64,000 nt of DNA from an uncultured Neglectibacter sp. (GCA_937958185.1 CALFFN010000027.1:1-64000), one strand, 5' to 3'; numbered from the stretch's first letter, positions 31,571-40,085 are shown. Notes: generated from the sequence alone by a model not told the origin. Numbers and translations: made by a program.

Positions 31571-31788
31571 CCCGACCATTATTCCCAAAAGCCGCTGAAA
31601 AAGCGCGGTTTTGCGAAATAAAAGAAAGGCTGCGCCTTTCTTCCTGGAAAAGGCTTCGGCTGCACCGCAGCCGATTTTCTAAATGAAAACCGCCTTTTCT
31701 GCTTTCTGATATGCCGAAAAGCGGTTTTTCCACCCATTCCGTGAATTTTAGAACACCATAACCTATAGATCGGTGTACCCAAAAGCCG

Positions 31789-31922
31789 CTGAAAAAATAT
31801 GGTTTTGCTTTAGCAAAATCCCGGCTTTTCAAGCCGGGAAATATTTTTTCCGCCCCTTGATGGCAGTGTACCCCAGAGACTACGAAAAAGAATGTTCGGC
31901 GACCTTTGTCGAACATTCTTTT
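31789..31922. repeat. 134-bp structured repeat, copy 2
   Basis: Second copy of the unit at 31437-31570. Both are preceded by CTATAGAACAGTGTACC-like sequence (31411 and 31764). Between the copies lie more hairpins, for example GAAAGGCTGCGCCTTTC at 31624-31640 and an AAAACCGC/GCGGTTTT pair at 31686-31727. The 3' end of this copy is also the terminator of the carboxypeptidase gene. Confidence 0.75.
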
Positions 31923-31923
31923 T
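31885..31923. terminator. Terminator of the D,D-carboxypeptidase gene
   Basis: AAAAAGAATGTTCG and CGAACATTCTTTTT form a 14-bp stem with an 11-base loop, seven bases beyond the minus-strand stop codon. A/T runs on both sides allow bidirectional use. Confidence 0.85.
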
Positions 31924-31929
31924 CCGCCC

Positions 31930-33468
31930 CTAAATGTCGCGGAACCGCTTCACCCGCCGCAGCTGCTTCTGCTTCCGGCGGTAAAGCAAAATCAAAATGA
32001 TATAGACGATGACAAGCGCCACGATCACCGCCATGACCACAAGGAACCACGGGGCGCTGAGCACCGCCTGTCCCTGCTCCCACACATGGAGGGCTTCGCT
32101 CCTGTCCACGGATTCCGCCGCCACCAGGGACACGGTGGCGATGGTCTCCCCGGCGTAGCTCAGGGTCGCCGTGCCGATCTGTTCCCCCTTGCGGATAGGG
32201 GCTTCCACGCTTTCCGGGATATCCGGCGTGATCATGATGCTGGTGGAATTTACCTCCGACGGCAGCATGACGGAAGCGTTCTCTCCCGCCACCAGCAGCA
32301 GTTCGTCCTTTTTCCACGCGTATTTCAAATTGACCGAGCTCATCACATCTCCCCGCACCGCCACGGTCTTCTTTTCCAAGCTGCTCAGCGACCAGCGGAA
32401 CAGGGTGGCGCAGTCCAGCATTTCTCCATGGATCTCACAAAAGCCGCCGTCGCTGTAATACATGGGGCTTCCCATCGCCACGGCAATGTAGGTATAGCCA
32501 TATGCTGTGGCGGAGGCGGTAATGCAGTATCCCGCCTCGTCCAGCGAGCCGGTCTTAATGCCCGTGGCAAACTGGTAATAATAAGACATTCCCGTTTCGT
32601 CCACATAGTTTGTCAGCATTTTGTTGGTGGTGTTGGCCGTGCGCACCTCTTCCGAGCCGACGGGACGGTAATTGTAGGCGGAGGTGCCGGTGATCTCCGT
32701 AAAGTTCGGCAGGGTCATGGCGTACTTCGTGATGGTCGCCATATCTCTGGCGGAAGCAAAATGGTTTGGATTGTGCAGCCCGTGGGCGTTGGTAAAGTGG
32801 GTATGTTCGCAGCCCAGCTCCCTTGCCTTGTCGTTCATCAGCTTTACAAAATAGCTCTTTCCGGTATAATCCGTGGGATCAATGCCGCTGTGGGTTCCGC
32901 CGCCGTCTCCGTCATCCCATTCATCTCCGCCGTCCTCATCAGGGTCCGGGGTGGGAGTGGGCGTGGGGGCGGGGGTGGGGTTCGCCGCGGCTTCGCTGAG
33001 CACCGCCGCCTGCTCCTCCGGGTAAATGGAATCCACATATTTTGCCAGGGTCAGGGCGGCGTTGTTGCCGCTGGGCACCATCATCAGGTACAGCATATCC
33101 AGGCCGTTAAAGGTTTCCCCGGGATACATATCCGCCACGGAGCTGCCGGTGTTCATCAGCTCCTCGTCCACGCTTTCCGGCATGGTGATATTGGTGTTCT
33201 CGATGTCGGGAATATTTTCATAGGCGATGATATAGCTCATGATCTTGGTCATGGACGCCATGGGCAGCGGCTCGTCGGCGTTCATGGCGTACGCCACCGT
33301 ATCCGTATCCAGATTCAGCAGGAACAGGGACTTGCAGTGGGGCTCGGTATTGTCGTCCCCGATATCCCAGTTGAAGTCAAAGCCCTCGGCGGACGCGGGG
33401 GCAGCCCCCGCGGTGCAGAAAATCAATATCGTCAGCAGCAGCGCCGCCAGCCCTTTCATTTTTTTCAT
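31930..33468 (-). CDS. Serine-type D-alanyl-D-alanine carboxypeptidase (PBP5/DacF-like)
   Basis: A 512-residue exported enzyme. The signal peptide spans about residues 1-27 (ending ASA). Active-site motifs are S72-M-T-K75, S133-G-N135 and KTGS. A low-complexity insertion, repeated TP followed by an Asp/Gly-rich acid patch (about residues 160-195), interrupts the catalytic domain. The C-terminus adds the usual beta domain, a transmembrane helix (about 468-492) and a basic tail, so it is anchored at both ends unless the signal is cleaved. It trims pentapeptide side chains in peptidoglycan. ATG 33468 has GGGTGGG upstream. Confidence 0.92.
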   Translation of the reverse strand: MKKMKGLAALLLTILIFCTAGAAPASAEGFDFNWDIGDDNTEPHCKSLFLLNLDTDTVAYAMNADEPLPMASMTKIMSYIIAYENIPDIENTNITMPESVDEELMNTGSSVADMYPGETFNGLDMLYLMMVPSGNNAALTLAKYVDSIYPEEQAAVLSEAAANPTPAPTPTPTPDPDEDGGDEWDDGDGGGTHSGIDPTDYTGKSYFVKLMNDKARELGCEHTHFTNAHGLHNPNHFASARDMATITKYAMTLPNFTEITGTSAYNYRPVGSEEVRTANTTNKMLTNYVDETGMSYYYQFATGIKTGSLDEAGYCITASATAYGYTYIAVAMGSPMYYSDGGFCEIHGEMLDCATLFRWSLSSLEKKTVAVRGDVMSSVNLKYAWKKDELLLVAGENASVMLPSEVNSTSIMITPDIPESVEAPIRKGEQIGTATLSYAGETIATVSLVAAESVDRSEALHVWEQGQAVLSAPWFLVVMAVIVALVIVYIILILLYRRKQKQLRRVKRFRDI

Positions 33469-33668
33469 GAAAAGCCCACCCTTTTCTCGTTTCCGGGCTG
33501 TACGCCCCGAAAATTTTATAGTATACTGATATCGTGACCAGAAAAGCTCTTTTCCCTCTACGGAAAAAGGCGCGGAATTTTTTCAACATTCAGTATACAT
33601 GATTCCCCCCAAAAAGGAAAGGCGGAATTTCTTAAAAATTTGTATCTTTTCGGAAAGCAGGTGGATTT

Positions 33669-34790
33669 TTGAAGCTGTTTCATACCTCGGACTGGCATTT
33701 GGGCAAAATGCTGTACGGCAGGAACCTGCTCCCTGACCAGCGCTGGTTTTTCGAGCGGGTGTTCCTCCCTGCCGCAGAGCGGGAAAAACCTGCCTGCGTG
33801 CTGCTTGCCGGGGATATTTACGACCGGCAGATCGCCCCGCCGGAAGCCATTCAGCTGTTTGATTTTGTCCTGTCCCGGCTGACGGAGCTGGGGATCAGGC
33901 TTTGTATCATTTCCGGCAACCACGACGGCGCGGACCGCATTGCCATTTTGAAAACCGCCCTGCGGGACAGCGGCGTGTATTTTTCCACCTGCCTGCAGGA
34001 CGTGCTGTCCCCGGTGCTGCTGGAGGAAAACGGCGAAAAGGCGCAGATTTTCCTCCTCCCCTATTTCAACAGCGCGCAGGGGCGGGAATTTTTGCAGGAC
34101 GACTCCCTGCGGGGGGAAAACGCCTGTATGCGGAAAATCCTGGAAATGCTTCCCCCGCTGTTTGAGCCGGGCGCCGCCCATATCCTGGTATCCCACTGCT
34201 TTGCCGCCGGGGCGGAAAGGTCCGATTCGGAAAGCAGCCTGTTCGTAGGCGGCGCGGGGGAGATCCCGCCGGAGCTTTTTTCCGCCTTTGACTATGTGGC
34301 GCTGGGACATCTCCACGCCCCCCAGCGGGCGGGGGAACGGGGCAGGTATTCCGGCTCCCCCCTGAAATATTCCGTAGACGAGCAGAACCAGAAAAAAGGC
34401 TACTGCGATGTAATTTGGGACGGCAAAGCGGTTTCCGCCGAACATATCCCGGTGGAGCCGCTGCACGACGTCCGCCGGGTCTCCGGGCTGTTCCGGGAGC
34501 TGTTGGAGCAGGGGAAGAAAGCCCCCTGCGAGGATTATGTGGAGCTGGTGCTGACGGACAAAAGCCCTGTCTTCCAGGCGCGGGACAAGCTGCGCCCCTA
34601 CTACCCCAACCTGCTGTCGGTGCAGAACCCCTGGGCAATCGCCGGGGAAGCCGGGCAGCGGGCGGAAAAGCTCCGGGGGCAGGACGACAGGACCATATTT
34701 TCTTCCTTTTTGCAGGATATCTGCGGCGCTGCCCCGGAGGACGGGGAAATGGCGCTGTTTGAAAGCGTTCTTGGGGAGGTGGAGCCATGA
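33669..34790 (+). CDS. sbcD: Exonuclease SbcD (Mre11-type nuclease subunit)
   Basis: A 373-residue calcineurin-like phosphoesterase. Metal-binding motifs are HTSDWHLGK, LAGDIYD, ISGNHDGADR, LVSHCF and LGHLHAPQ. It starts with TTG at 33669, with GCAGGTGGA upstream; the KLFHTSDWHLG opening leaves no alternative. SbcCD cleaves DNA hairpins and processes palindromes and double-strand ends, which fits a genome rich in palindromes. Its stop overlaps the sbcC ATG (ATGA). Confidence 0.95.
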   Translation: MKLFHTSDWHLGKMLYGRNLLPDQRWFFERVFLPAAEREKPACVLLAGDIYDRQIAPPEAIQLFDFVLSRLTELGIRLCIISGNHDGADRIAILKTALRDSGVYFSTCLQDVLSPVLLEENGEKAQIFLLPYFNSAQGREFLQDDSLRGENACMRKILEMLPPLFEPGAAHILVSHCFAAGAERSDSESSLFVGGAGEIPPELFSAFDYVALGHLHAPQRAGERGRYSGSPLKYSVDEQNQKKGYCDVIWDGKAVSAEHIPVEPLHDVRRVSGLFRELLEQGKKAPCEDYVELVLTDKSPVFQARDKLRPYYPNLLSVQNPWAIAGEAGQRAEKLRGQDDRTIFSSFLQDICGAAPEDGEMALFESVLGEVEP

Positions 34791-37519
34791 AGCCCCTACG
34801 GCTGCTGCTGCAGGCGTTCGGACCCTACCCGGACAAAACGGAGCTTGATTTCACCGCCTTTGCGGAAGCGGGGCTGTTCCTCATTTCAGGTCCCACCGGC
34901 GGCGGGAAGACCGCCCTGCTGGACGCCATGAGCTTTGCCCTGTTCGGGCGGGCGACCGGGGGCAGGCGCGCCTTTGCCGATATGCGCTGCATGGCTGCAA
35001 AGGACGAGGACCCCACCATCGTGGAATACGATTTTTCCCTGCAGGAAACGGTGTACCGCTTCCGCCGCACCCGGTACCTCCACATCAACCGCAATACAAA
35101 AGAGCCGGAATTTCGGGAATCCCATGAATGCTATGTGCTGGAAAACGGGGACTTCCGCCTGCTGGAAAGCCGCAGCGAAAGCGCTGTGCGCAGCCGGGCG
35201 GAGGAGCTGCTGCACCTGACAGGGGAGCAGTTCGCGCAGGTGATCGTGCTGCCCCAGGGGGAATTTCTCCGGCTGCTGCGGGCAAACTCCAAGGAAAAGG
35301 GAGAAATGCTCCGCACGCTGTTCGCCGCCGACCGCTGGAAGCTGCTGACCGACCGGCTGAACCGCCTTGCCAGGGAGCTGGAAGACAAGCTGAAGGATTC
35401 GGAAGCCAGGAAAAATTCCCTGCTGCAAAAAGAAAATCTGGAAACCGTGGAAGCGCTGGCGGAAAGCGTGACCGCTGCCGAGGAACGGGAAACCGCCCTC
35501 CGCGCCGCCGGGGAGCTGCTGACCCGGCAGTGGCAGCAGGCAAGCAGCGTTATGCAAACAGCGGAGCAATGGCAGCGGCTGGTCACAGCGCTGACGGAAG
35601 CGCAAGCCGCCTTCCAAACGGCGCGGGAGCAGCGGGAAACGCTGAAAGAGCAGGCGCCCCTTGCCGCGGAACAGCGGGAAAAGGCGGCAAAGCTGCGGCA
35701 GGACGCGGTAGCCCTGGCGCAGGAGACCGCCCGGCTGGCGGAAAAGCGGGAAGACCTTCTCCGGCTGCGGGAGCTGACCGCCCAGGAGGAAAGGTTGCAA
35801 AAATCCGTGCTGACCCTGCAGAGCGAGTTGACAGCGCTGGGAGAGCAGGAAAAGGAGCTTCTCACCCGGCTGGAAACAGGGGAAAAATTCGTCCGCCAGT
35901 GCCAGGCAGCCGCAAGGCTCCTGCCCGGTCTGCTGGAACGGCAGCAGGCGCTGGAAAAAATGCTGGAAGCCCAAAAGGAGCTTTCCCGCCGCCGGGAAAG
36001 CCTTGCCCGGACAGAAGCCGACCTTGCCGCCCAAGAGCAGGAAGCGGGGCGGCTGAAAGTCCTCTGCCTTGCGCTGACGGAAAAGCTGAACGCCCAGGAA
36101 GCCGTTTTGCGCCGGAACGCCGCGCTGGGGCTGGCGCAGTCCCTGCGGGAGGGCGAGCCCTGCCCTGTCTGCGGCAGCCGGGAGCACCCCGCCCCCGCCC
36201 ACGGCGAGCAGCAGCTTCTTCGGCAGGACGAGCTGGAAGCCCTGCGCGCCGGGGAAAAGGACGCGAGGGAAAAGCAGCTGACTGCCATTGCCCGGCAAAG
36301 CGCCCTGCAAACGGAAAAAGAAAAAGCCGCCGCTGCCCTGGGGGAACAGGAGGAAATCTGCGCCGCCTTCTCCCTTTCCGCGGAGCAGGCTTCAGCGGAA
36401 AGCAGCGAGCTGGCACAAAAAACCGCACTGACCAAACGAGACGCGGACAGGCTGGAAAAAGCCCAGGCAAAGCTTTCCGAATTGACCGCCGAACGGGAAG
36501 CTGTCGCCGCCCGTCTTTCCGAGAAAAAAGAAAAGCTTTCCGCCGGAGCCGCCAGAGCGGCAGAGCTGGCGCAGCAGAAAAGCGCGGCGGAGCAAGCCCT
36601 CGCCGGGCTGACCTCCTCCGCTTTGGAGCAAAGCATCAAAGAGAAAGAACAGCAATATCAGCAGCTGGAAGCCTCTGCCAAAGCCCTTTTGCAGCAGGCG
36701 GAGGAATTTGATAAAAAACGGCAGGACGCGGAAACCGCCCTGCGCCTGAAGCAGGCGGCATTGGAGCAGGCGGAACAGGCACAGAAGGAATTTTCCGCCC
36801 CATGGGACGCCCCGCCGGAGCTGGAAGCCCTGCGCAGCCGGGAAGCGGAGCTGCGGGAACAGCGGGTGCGGCAGTCGGAAGAGCTGGGGCAGGCTGCCCA
36901 GCGCGCCGATTCCCTGAAAAAAACGCTGGAAGCCGTCGGGCGGCTGGACAAGGACGCCGGGGAGCTGAACCGGGAATACAGCCGCACGGCGAAGCTGGCA
37001 AGGTCCCTGTCCGGCACGAACCCCCAAAAGCTGCCCATTTTGCAGTATGTGCTCAGCATTATGCTGGAGGAGGTGCTGGTCAGCGCCAACCACTTTTTCT
37101 CCGCCCTGAGCCGTGGGCGCTACGCCCTGCGGCTGATGGACGCGCCCAAGGGGGGCAACGCCTACAGCGGGCTGGATCTGGAGGTGCTGGACGGCGCTTC
37201 CATGCTGCCCCGCTCCATTGAGACCCTGTCCGGCGGGGAACAGTTCTTGGCGTCCCTGTCGCTGGCGTTTGGGTTATCCGAGGTGGTGCAGAACCATTCC
37301 GGCGCCGTCCGGCTGGATTCCCTGTTCATCGACGAGGGCTTCGGCTCTCTGGACGGTGAAACCCTGGACACCGCCATGAAGGCGCTGGAGCTTTTGCAGG
37401 GCGGCGGGCGGCTGATCGGCATTATTTCCCACGTATCCGAGCTGAAAAACCGTATTCCCGGCAGGGTCCAGGTCACAAGGGACGAAGCTGGGGCGTCTCA
37501 CGCAAAAATCATATTGTAG
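34787..37519 (+). CDS. sbcC: Exonuclease SbcC (Rad50-type ATPase subunit)
   Basis: A 910-residue SMC-like ATPase. Walker A is GPTGGGKTALLDAM near residue 36. Two long coiled-coil arms rich in Glu, Ala and Gln flank the zinc hook CPVCG (about residues 457-461). The C-terminal signature is LSGGEQFLASL, and Walker B is LDSLFIDEGFGSLD. It partners SbcD encoded immediately upstream. Length is normal for Firmicutes SbcC. Confidence 0.95.
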   Translation: MKPLRLLLQAFGPYPDKTELDFTAFAEAGLFLISGPTGGGKTALLDAMSFALFGRATGGRRAFADMRCMAAKDEDPTIVEYDFSLQETVYRFRRTRYLHINRNTKEPEFRESHECYVLENGDFRLLESRSESAVRSRAEELLHLTGEQFAQVIVLPQGEFLRLLRANSKEKGEMLRTLFAADRWKLLTDRLNRLARELEDKLKDSEARKNSLLQKENLETVEALAESVTAAEERETALRAAGELLTRQWQQASSVMQTAEQWQRLVTALTEAQAAFQTAREQRETLKEQAPLAAEQREKAAKLRQDAVALAQETARLAEKREDLLRLRELTAQEERLQKSVLTLQSELTALGEQEKELLTRLETGEKFVRQCQAAARLLPGLLERQQALEKMLEAQKELSRRRESLARTEADLAAQEQEAGRLKVLCLALTEKLNAQEAVLRRNAALGLAQSLREGEPCPVCGSREHPAPAHGEQQLLRQDELEALRAGEKDAREKQLTAIARQSALQTEKEKAAAALGEQEEICAAFSLSAEQASAESSELAQKTALTKRDADRLEKAQAKLSELTAEREAVAARLSEKKEKLSAGAARAAELAQQKSAAEQALAGLTSSALEQSIKEKEQQYQQLEASAKALLQQAEEFDKKRQDAETALRLKQAALEQAEQAQKEFSAPWDAPPELEALRSREAELREQRVRQSEELGQAAQRADSLKKTLEAVGRLDKDAGELNREYSRTAKLARSLSGTNPQKLPILQYVLSIMLEEVLVSANHFFSALSRGRYALRLMDAPKGGNAYSGLDLEVLDGASMLPRSIETLSGGEQFLASLSLAFGLSEVVQNHSGAVRLDSLFIDEGFGSLDGETLDTAMKALELLQGGGRLIGIISHVSELKNRIPGRVQVTRDEAGASHAKIIL

Positions 37520-37534
37520 AAAGGAAGTTTTCTC

Positions 37535-38227
37535 ATGAAAGTCACCTTTATCAAGCACAGCTCCTATTTTGTGGAACTGGACACCTGCTGCCTGCTGTTC
37601 GACTACTACGAGGGCACTGTGCCGGAAACGGAAAAGCCCCTGTACATTTTCGCCAGCCACAGCCATGGCGACCATTTTTCCGAGCAGGTGTTTTCACTCT
37701 CCCGGGAAAACCGGGAGACGGCGTACCTGCTTTCCGCCGACATCTGGGAAAGCCGCGTGCCGGAAGCCTTTCGGCAGCAGACCGTTTTCGTCTCCCCCCA
37801 CCAGACCTACGCCGTGGGTGCGGTGAAAGTCGCCACGCTGGAATCCACCGATGTGGGCGTGGCGTTCCTGGTGCAGTGCGAGGGGAAGCTCATTTACCAT
37901 GCCGGCGACCTGAACTGCTGGGTCTGGGACGGTGCGCCCCGCTTCCAGAACGACCAGATGAAGCTGCAATACAAGCGGGAGCTGAGGATTTTGTCCGGCA
38001 GGAAAATTGACGTGGCGTTCGTTCCCCTCGACCCCCGGCAGGAAGAAAATTTTGACCTCGGTATGAAGCTGTTCTTCGACGCGGCAGGGGCAAAGCACGT
38101 GTTCCCCATGCATATGTGGGAGGACTATTCCGTGGTGCCGCTGTTCAAATCCACCCCCGGCTATGAAAAATATGCCGACCGTCTGATGGACGTATCCGCA
38201 CCCGGGCAGGAATTTGTGATCGACTGA
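37535..38227 (+). CDS. MBL-fold metallo-hydrolase
   Basis: A 230-residue metallo-beta-lactamase-fold protein with the HSHGDH metal motif, IYHAGDLN and PMHMWEDY. It is of the compact UlaG-like/metal-dependent hydrolase type; substrate unknown. It starts 15 bases after sbcC with GAAAGGAAG, so it is in the same transcription unit. Confidence 0.85.
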   Translation: MKVTFIKHSSYFVELDTCCLLFDYYEGTVPETEKPLYIFASHSHGDHFSEQVFSLSRENRETAYLLSADIWESRVPEAFRQQTVFVSPHQTYAVGAVKVATLESTDVGVAFLVQCEGKLIYHAGDLNCWVWDGAPRFQNDQMKLQYKRELRILSGRKIDVAFVPLDPRQEENFDLGMKLFFDAAGAKHVFPMHMWEDYSVVPLFKSTPGYEKYADRLMDVSAPGQEFVID

Positions 38228-38270
38228 CGGGCTTGCCGCTCTTATTATCTTTTTCCTGCAACAAAAATAA

Positions 38271-38305
38271 CAGGAGCCTTCTCAAGCGAGAGGGCTCCTG
38301 CTGTT
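38271..38305. terminator. Terminator after the sbcDC unit
   Basis: CAGGAGCC..GGCTCCTG with an inner TCTC/GAGA pairing, followed by CTGTTTTTATTTTTT. It also ends near the convergent small gene. Confidence 0.85.
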
Positions 38306-38325
38306 TTTATTTTTTCTGCGTTTTT

Positions 38326-38676
38326 TTATTGAGTAGTTTGTGCGGCTTTTTCGTAGGCTTTTTTGAAGTCCTCAAAAGAAAAGCGCTTGATCTCGTCCTC
38401 CAGCGGGTATCCCCAGGAATCGTGAAAGAACTGCATATAAGCCAGCCCACAGCGGTAAGCGAGGTGAATATCTTCCCCGTAATTCTCCTGCTTCTCCACC
38501 TCTTTGCAGCAGTCCACAAAGTCCTCATAAGAAGCGGGGTCTGCGCTTTTTCCATCTGCAAAGATAAAAGGATCCATATCACCGGCAATCGCTGCCAATG
38601 AGTCTGATGGTGTTTTTTGAAACATTTCGTTTAGCACATAGTAGGTTGCTAAAAATGCCCTGTCATATGAGATCAT
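38326..38676 (-). CDS. Hypothetical acidic protein (islet gene)
   Basis: A 116-residue soluble protein I do not recognise. It is rich in acidic and aromatic residues (ISYDRAFLATYYVLNEMF, GLAYMQFFHDSWGYPLEDEI). Size and composition resemble immunity-type proteins of polymorphic toxin systems, but no toxin gene is adjacent and this is only a guess. ATG 38676 has GGAGG upstream; the frame runs open further 5' through an ssrA-end-like repeat and is not coding there. Codon use is more AT-rich than in flanking genes. Confidence 0.6.
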   Translation of the reverse strand: MISYDRAFLATYYVLNEMFQKTPSDSLAAIAGDMDPFIFADGKSADPASYEDFVDCCKEVEKQENYGEDIHLAYRCGLAYMQFFHDSWGYPLEDEIKRFSFEDFKKAYEKAAQTTQ

Positions 38677-38741
38677 CAAATTTTCCTCCAATTTTTTCAG
38701 ATGATTTAAGTCCGCAAGTCGCACCTGCTGTCTAAAGCGCC

Positions 38742-38769
38742 TCTGCTGTTTCACCATCTCCACCACAAA
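38742..38769. repeat. ssrA-end-like repeat, copy 1
   Basis: TCTGCTGTTTCACCATCTCC followed by ACCACAAA matches the segments at 39867-39910 and 40016-40060 and contains the CATCTCCACCA 3' terminus of tmRNA, in inverse orientation to ssrA. Confidence 0.6.
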
Positions 38770-38864
38770 AATGATGTTTTCAGCGTGGGTCACGCAGTAA
38801 ACACATAGAAGAAACTTACGGGGCAATTTATTTTCAGCCGTCTACACTCATGACGTCTGTCTTT

Positions 38865-39356
38865 TTACTCTTTTGCCACATTATATACCGTTAGCAGTTT
38901 TTCTTTTGCATAATGAACCGTGTACGCTGTTCCGCCTGTTTCTTTTGTCAAATAGCAGATACAGCAACTGCTATTGTCAACAAGATGGCGGTTTCGCTTA
39001 TGCACACATCCTCTATAATAGGCTTTTGAAGTATAAACCACCTTGTCCGCCTTTCTCTTTATCTCTTCATAGATCATCCTATCTTCTTTTTCCCAATGCT
39101 CCGCCTGACTTTCACACGGCAATACAAGAATCAGCTTACTATAAGGATACTCCGTTTTGAGCTTTAATACCGTTTGAGCCGCCAGCGTGTCAAAGCCCAG
39201 TGCACCGCCTGTGCCAAAATACAGATAGCCTTTTTCCATCAACTGGACAAGCACATCTTCAAGCCGCCGTGAGATTTCCGAGAAATTCTCAGGCGGTATT
39301 TTTCTATGTCCGGTAAGACAGCAGGTCTTCTCTCTCACAAGATCACGTCTAATCAT
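38865..39356 (-). CDS. SLOG-family protein (DUF1273/YpsA-like)
   Basis: A 163-residue Rossmannoid SLOG-superfamily protein. CCLTGHRKIP at the N-terminus, FGTGGALGFDTLAAQ (nucleotide-binding loop) and LPCESQAEHWEKEDRMIYE match the DUF1273 type. SLOG proteins bind nucleotide derivatives and often sit in phage-defence or stress loci. ATG 39356 is only about ten bases from the predicted transcription start, so the mRNA is nearly leaderless. It is divergent from an XRE regulator, and the base composition is more AT-rich than the chromosome around it. Confidence 0.8.
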   Translation of the reverse strand: MIRRDLVREKTCCLTGHRKIPPENFSEISRRLEDVLVQLMEKGYLYFGTGGALGFDTLAAQTVLKLKTEYPYSKLILVLPCESQAEHWEKEDRMIYEEIKRKADKVVYTSKAYYRGCVHKRNRHLVDNSSCCICYLTKETGGTAYTVHYAKEKLLTVYNVAKE

Positions 39357-39373
39357 AATATATAGTTATTCCA

Positions 39374-39402
39374 ATTTTATCTAATTTAACTGGATATGTC
39401 AA
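39374..39402 (-). promoter_or_regulatory. Promoter of the SLOG gene
   Basis: Perfect TTGACA (39402-39397), 17-base spacer and TAAAAT (39379-39374) on the minus strand; predicted start near 39367. Confidence 0.75.
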
Positions 39403-39430
39403 CAAATATTGATGAATAGACCGGACGGTA

Positions 39431-39459
39431 TTGCAAACTGTATATAGTACAATTATAGG
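39431..39459 (+). promoter_or_regulatory. Promoter and dyad of the XRE gene
   Basis: TTGCAA (39431-39436), 17-base spacer and TATAGG (39454-39459). A short dyad TGTA-TATAG-TACA (39440-39452) lies in the spacer and could be the autoregulatory operator. Confidence 0.5.
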
Positions 39460-39477
39460 CACAAAGGCGGTGGGACC

Positions 39478-39786
39478 ATGGAAAAAGAAGATTTCGCCAA
39501 GAGACTGACCGAGCTTCGCATCAATAAAGGTGTTTCAGCCAGAGATATGAGCCTGTCGATCGGTCAAAGCGCAGGTTATATCAACAACATTGAGAATGGA
39601 GTGAATCTGCCTTCTATGACAGCATTCTTTTATATCTGCGATTACCTCGCTATAGAGCCAGGAGACTTCTTTAATTCCAAGTCGCCCGATCCTGCAAAAG
39701 CGAATGAGCTTTTGGATATTGCCAAATCCCTAAACAGCGAACAGCTCGATCATCTAATTGCACTTGCAAGGGGACTGCGAAAATGA
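39478..39786 (+). CDS. XRE-family HTH transcriptional regulator
   Basis: A 102-residue protein. The HTH covers about residues 7-62 (LTELRINKGVSARDMSLSIGQSAGYINNIENGVNLPS), followed by a short helical tail. Small XRE repressors of this type commonly control mobile or islet genes. It is divergent from the SLOG gene and may repress it. The ribosome binding site is AAAGGCGGTGG. Confidence 0.88.
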   Translation: MEKEDFAKRLTELRINKGVSARDMSLSIGQSAGYINNIENGVNLPSMTAFFYICDYLAIEPGDFFNSKSPDPAKANELLDIAKSLNSEQLDHLIALARGLRK

Positions 39787-39787
39787 A

Positions 39788-39828
39788 AAATGAGGTGCTG
39801 TCTGCAAAGGACAGTGCCTCATTTCTTC
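39788..39828 (+). terminator. Terminator of the XRE gene
   Basis: AAATGAGG-GCTGTC pairs with GACAG-GCCTCATTT across a seven-base loop, followed by CTTCT; it starts right after the stop codon. Confidence 0.7.
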
Positions 39829-39866
39829 TAATAGCCGCCCCTGCCCGGTGCGCTTCCGTCCGCGTT

Positions 39867-39910
39867 TCTGCTATTTCACTATCTCCACCACAAACAAAAA
39901 CCAGCCCCTT
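39867..39910. repeat. ssrA-end-like repeat, copy 2
   Basis: TCTGCTATTTCACTATCTCC, then ACCACAAACAAAAACCAGCC, matches 40016-40060 with few differences. It is inverted relative to ssrA and followed by unrelated sequence. Confidence 0.65.
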
Positions 39911-40015
39911 GAAATTGAACCCGCTGTCCGAAGCGCCACGCCTTTTTTCTGCGAATCTCCTCTCCTTGCTCGTGGCGCTGGTGAAATCCGCTGCGCGGAT
40001 TTCGTTCGACCGCGT

Positions 40016-40085
40016 CCCTGCTGTTTCACTGTCTCCACCACAAACAAAAACCAGCCCCTTGGGCTGGCTTTGTTTGTGGTGGAGA
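40016..40085. repeat. ssrA-end-like repeat copy 3, forming a palindrome with the ssrA 3' end
   Basis: TCTCCACCACAAACAAA (40032-40048) is the exact inverse of TTTGTTTGTGGTGGAGA (40069-40085), which contains the mature 3' CCA end of tmRNA. The CCAGCCC/GGGCTGG terminator stem lies at the centre. Confidence 0.85.
40041..40067 (-). terminator. Intrinsic terminator of ssrA
   Basis: On the minus strand, CCAGCCC-AAG-GGGCTGG followed by TTTTTGTTTG, nine bases after the tmRNA 3' end. Confidence 0.9.

Noticed and set aside
31467..31916. Open frames of 70-150 codons across the repeat region at 31.2-31.9 kb
   Set aside because: They run through hairpins and duplicated noncoding units, lack ribosome binding sites, and their internal similarity merely reflects the DNA repeat.
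38677..38826. N-terminal extension of the unknown islet protein
   Set aside because: The extension is translated from an ssrA-end-like repeat; a good ribosome binding site supports the start at 38676.
39867..40060. Complete tRNA genes at the ssrA-end-like repeats
   Set aside because: Only the 3' acceptor-like segment is present; no D-arm, anticodon arm or matching 5' acceptor strand could be found.
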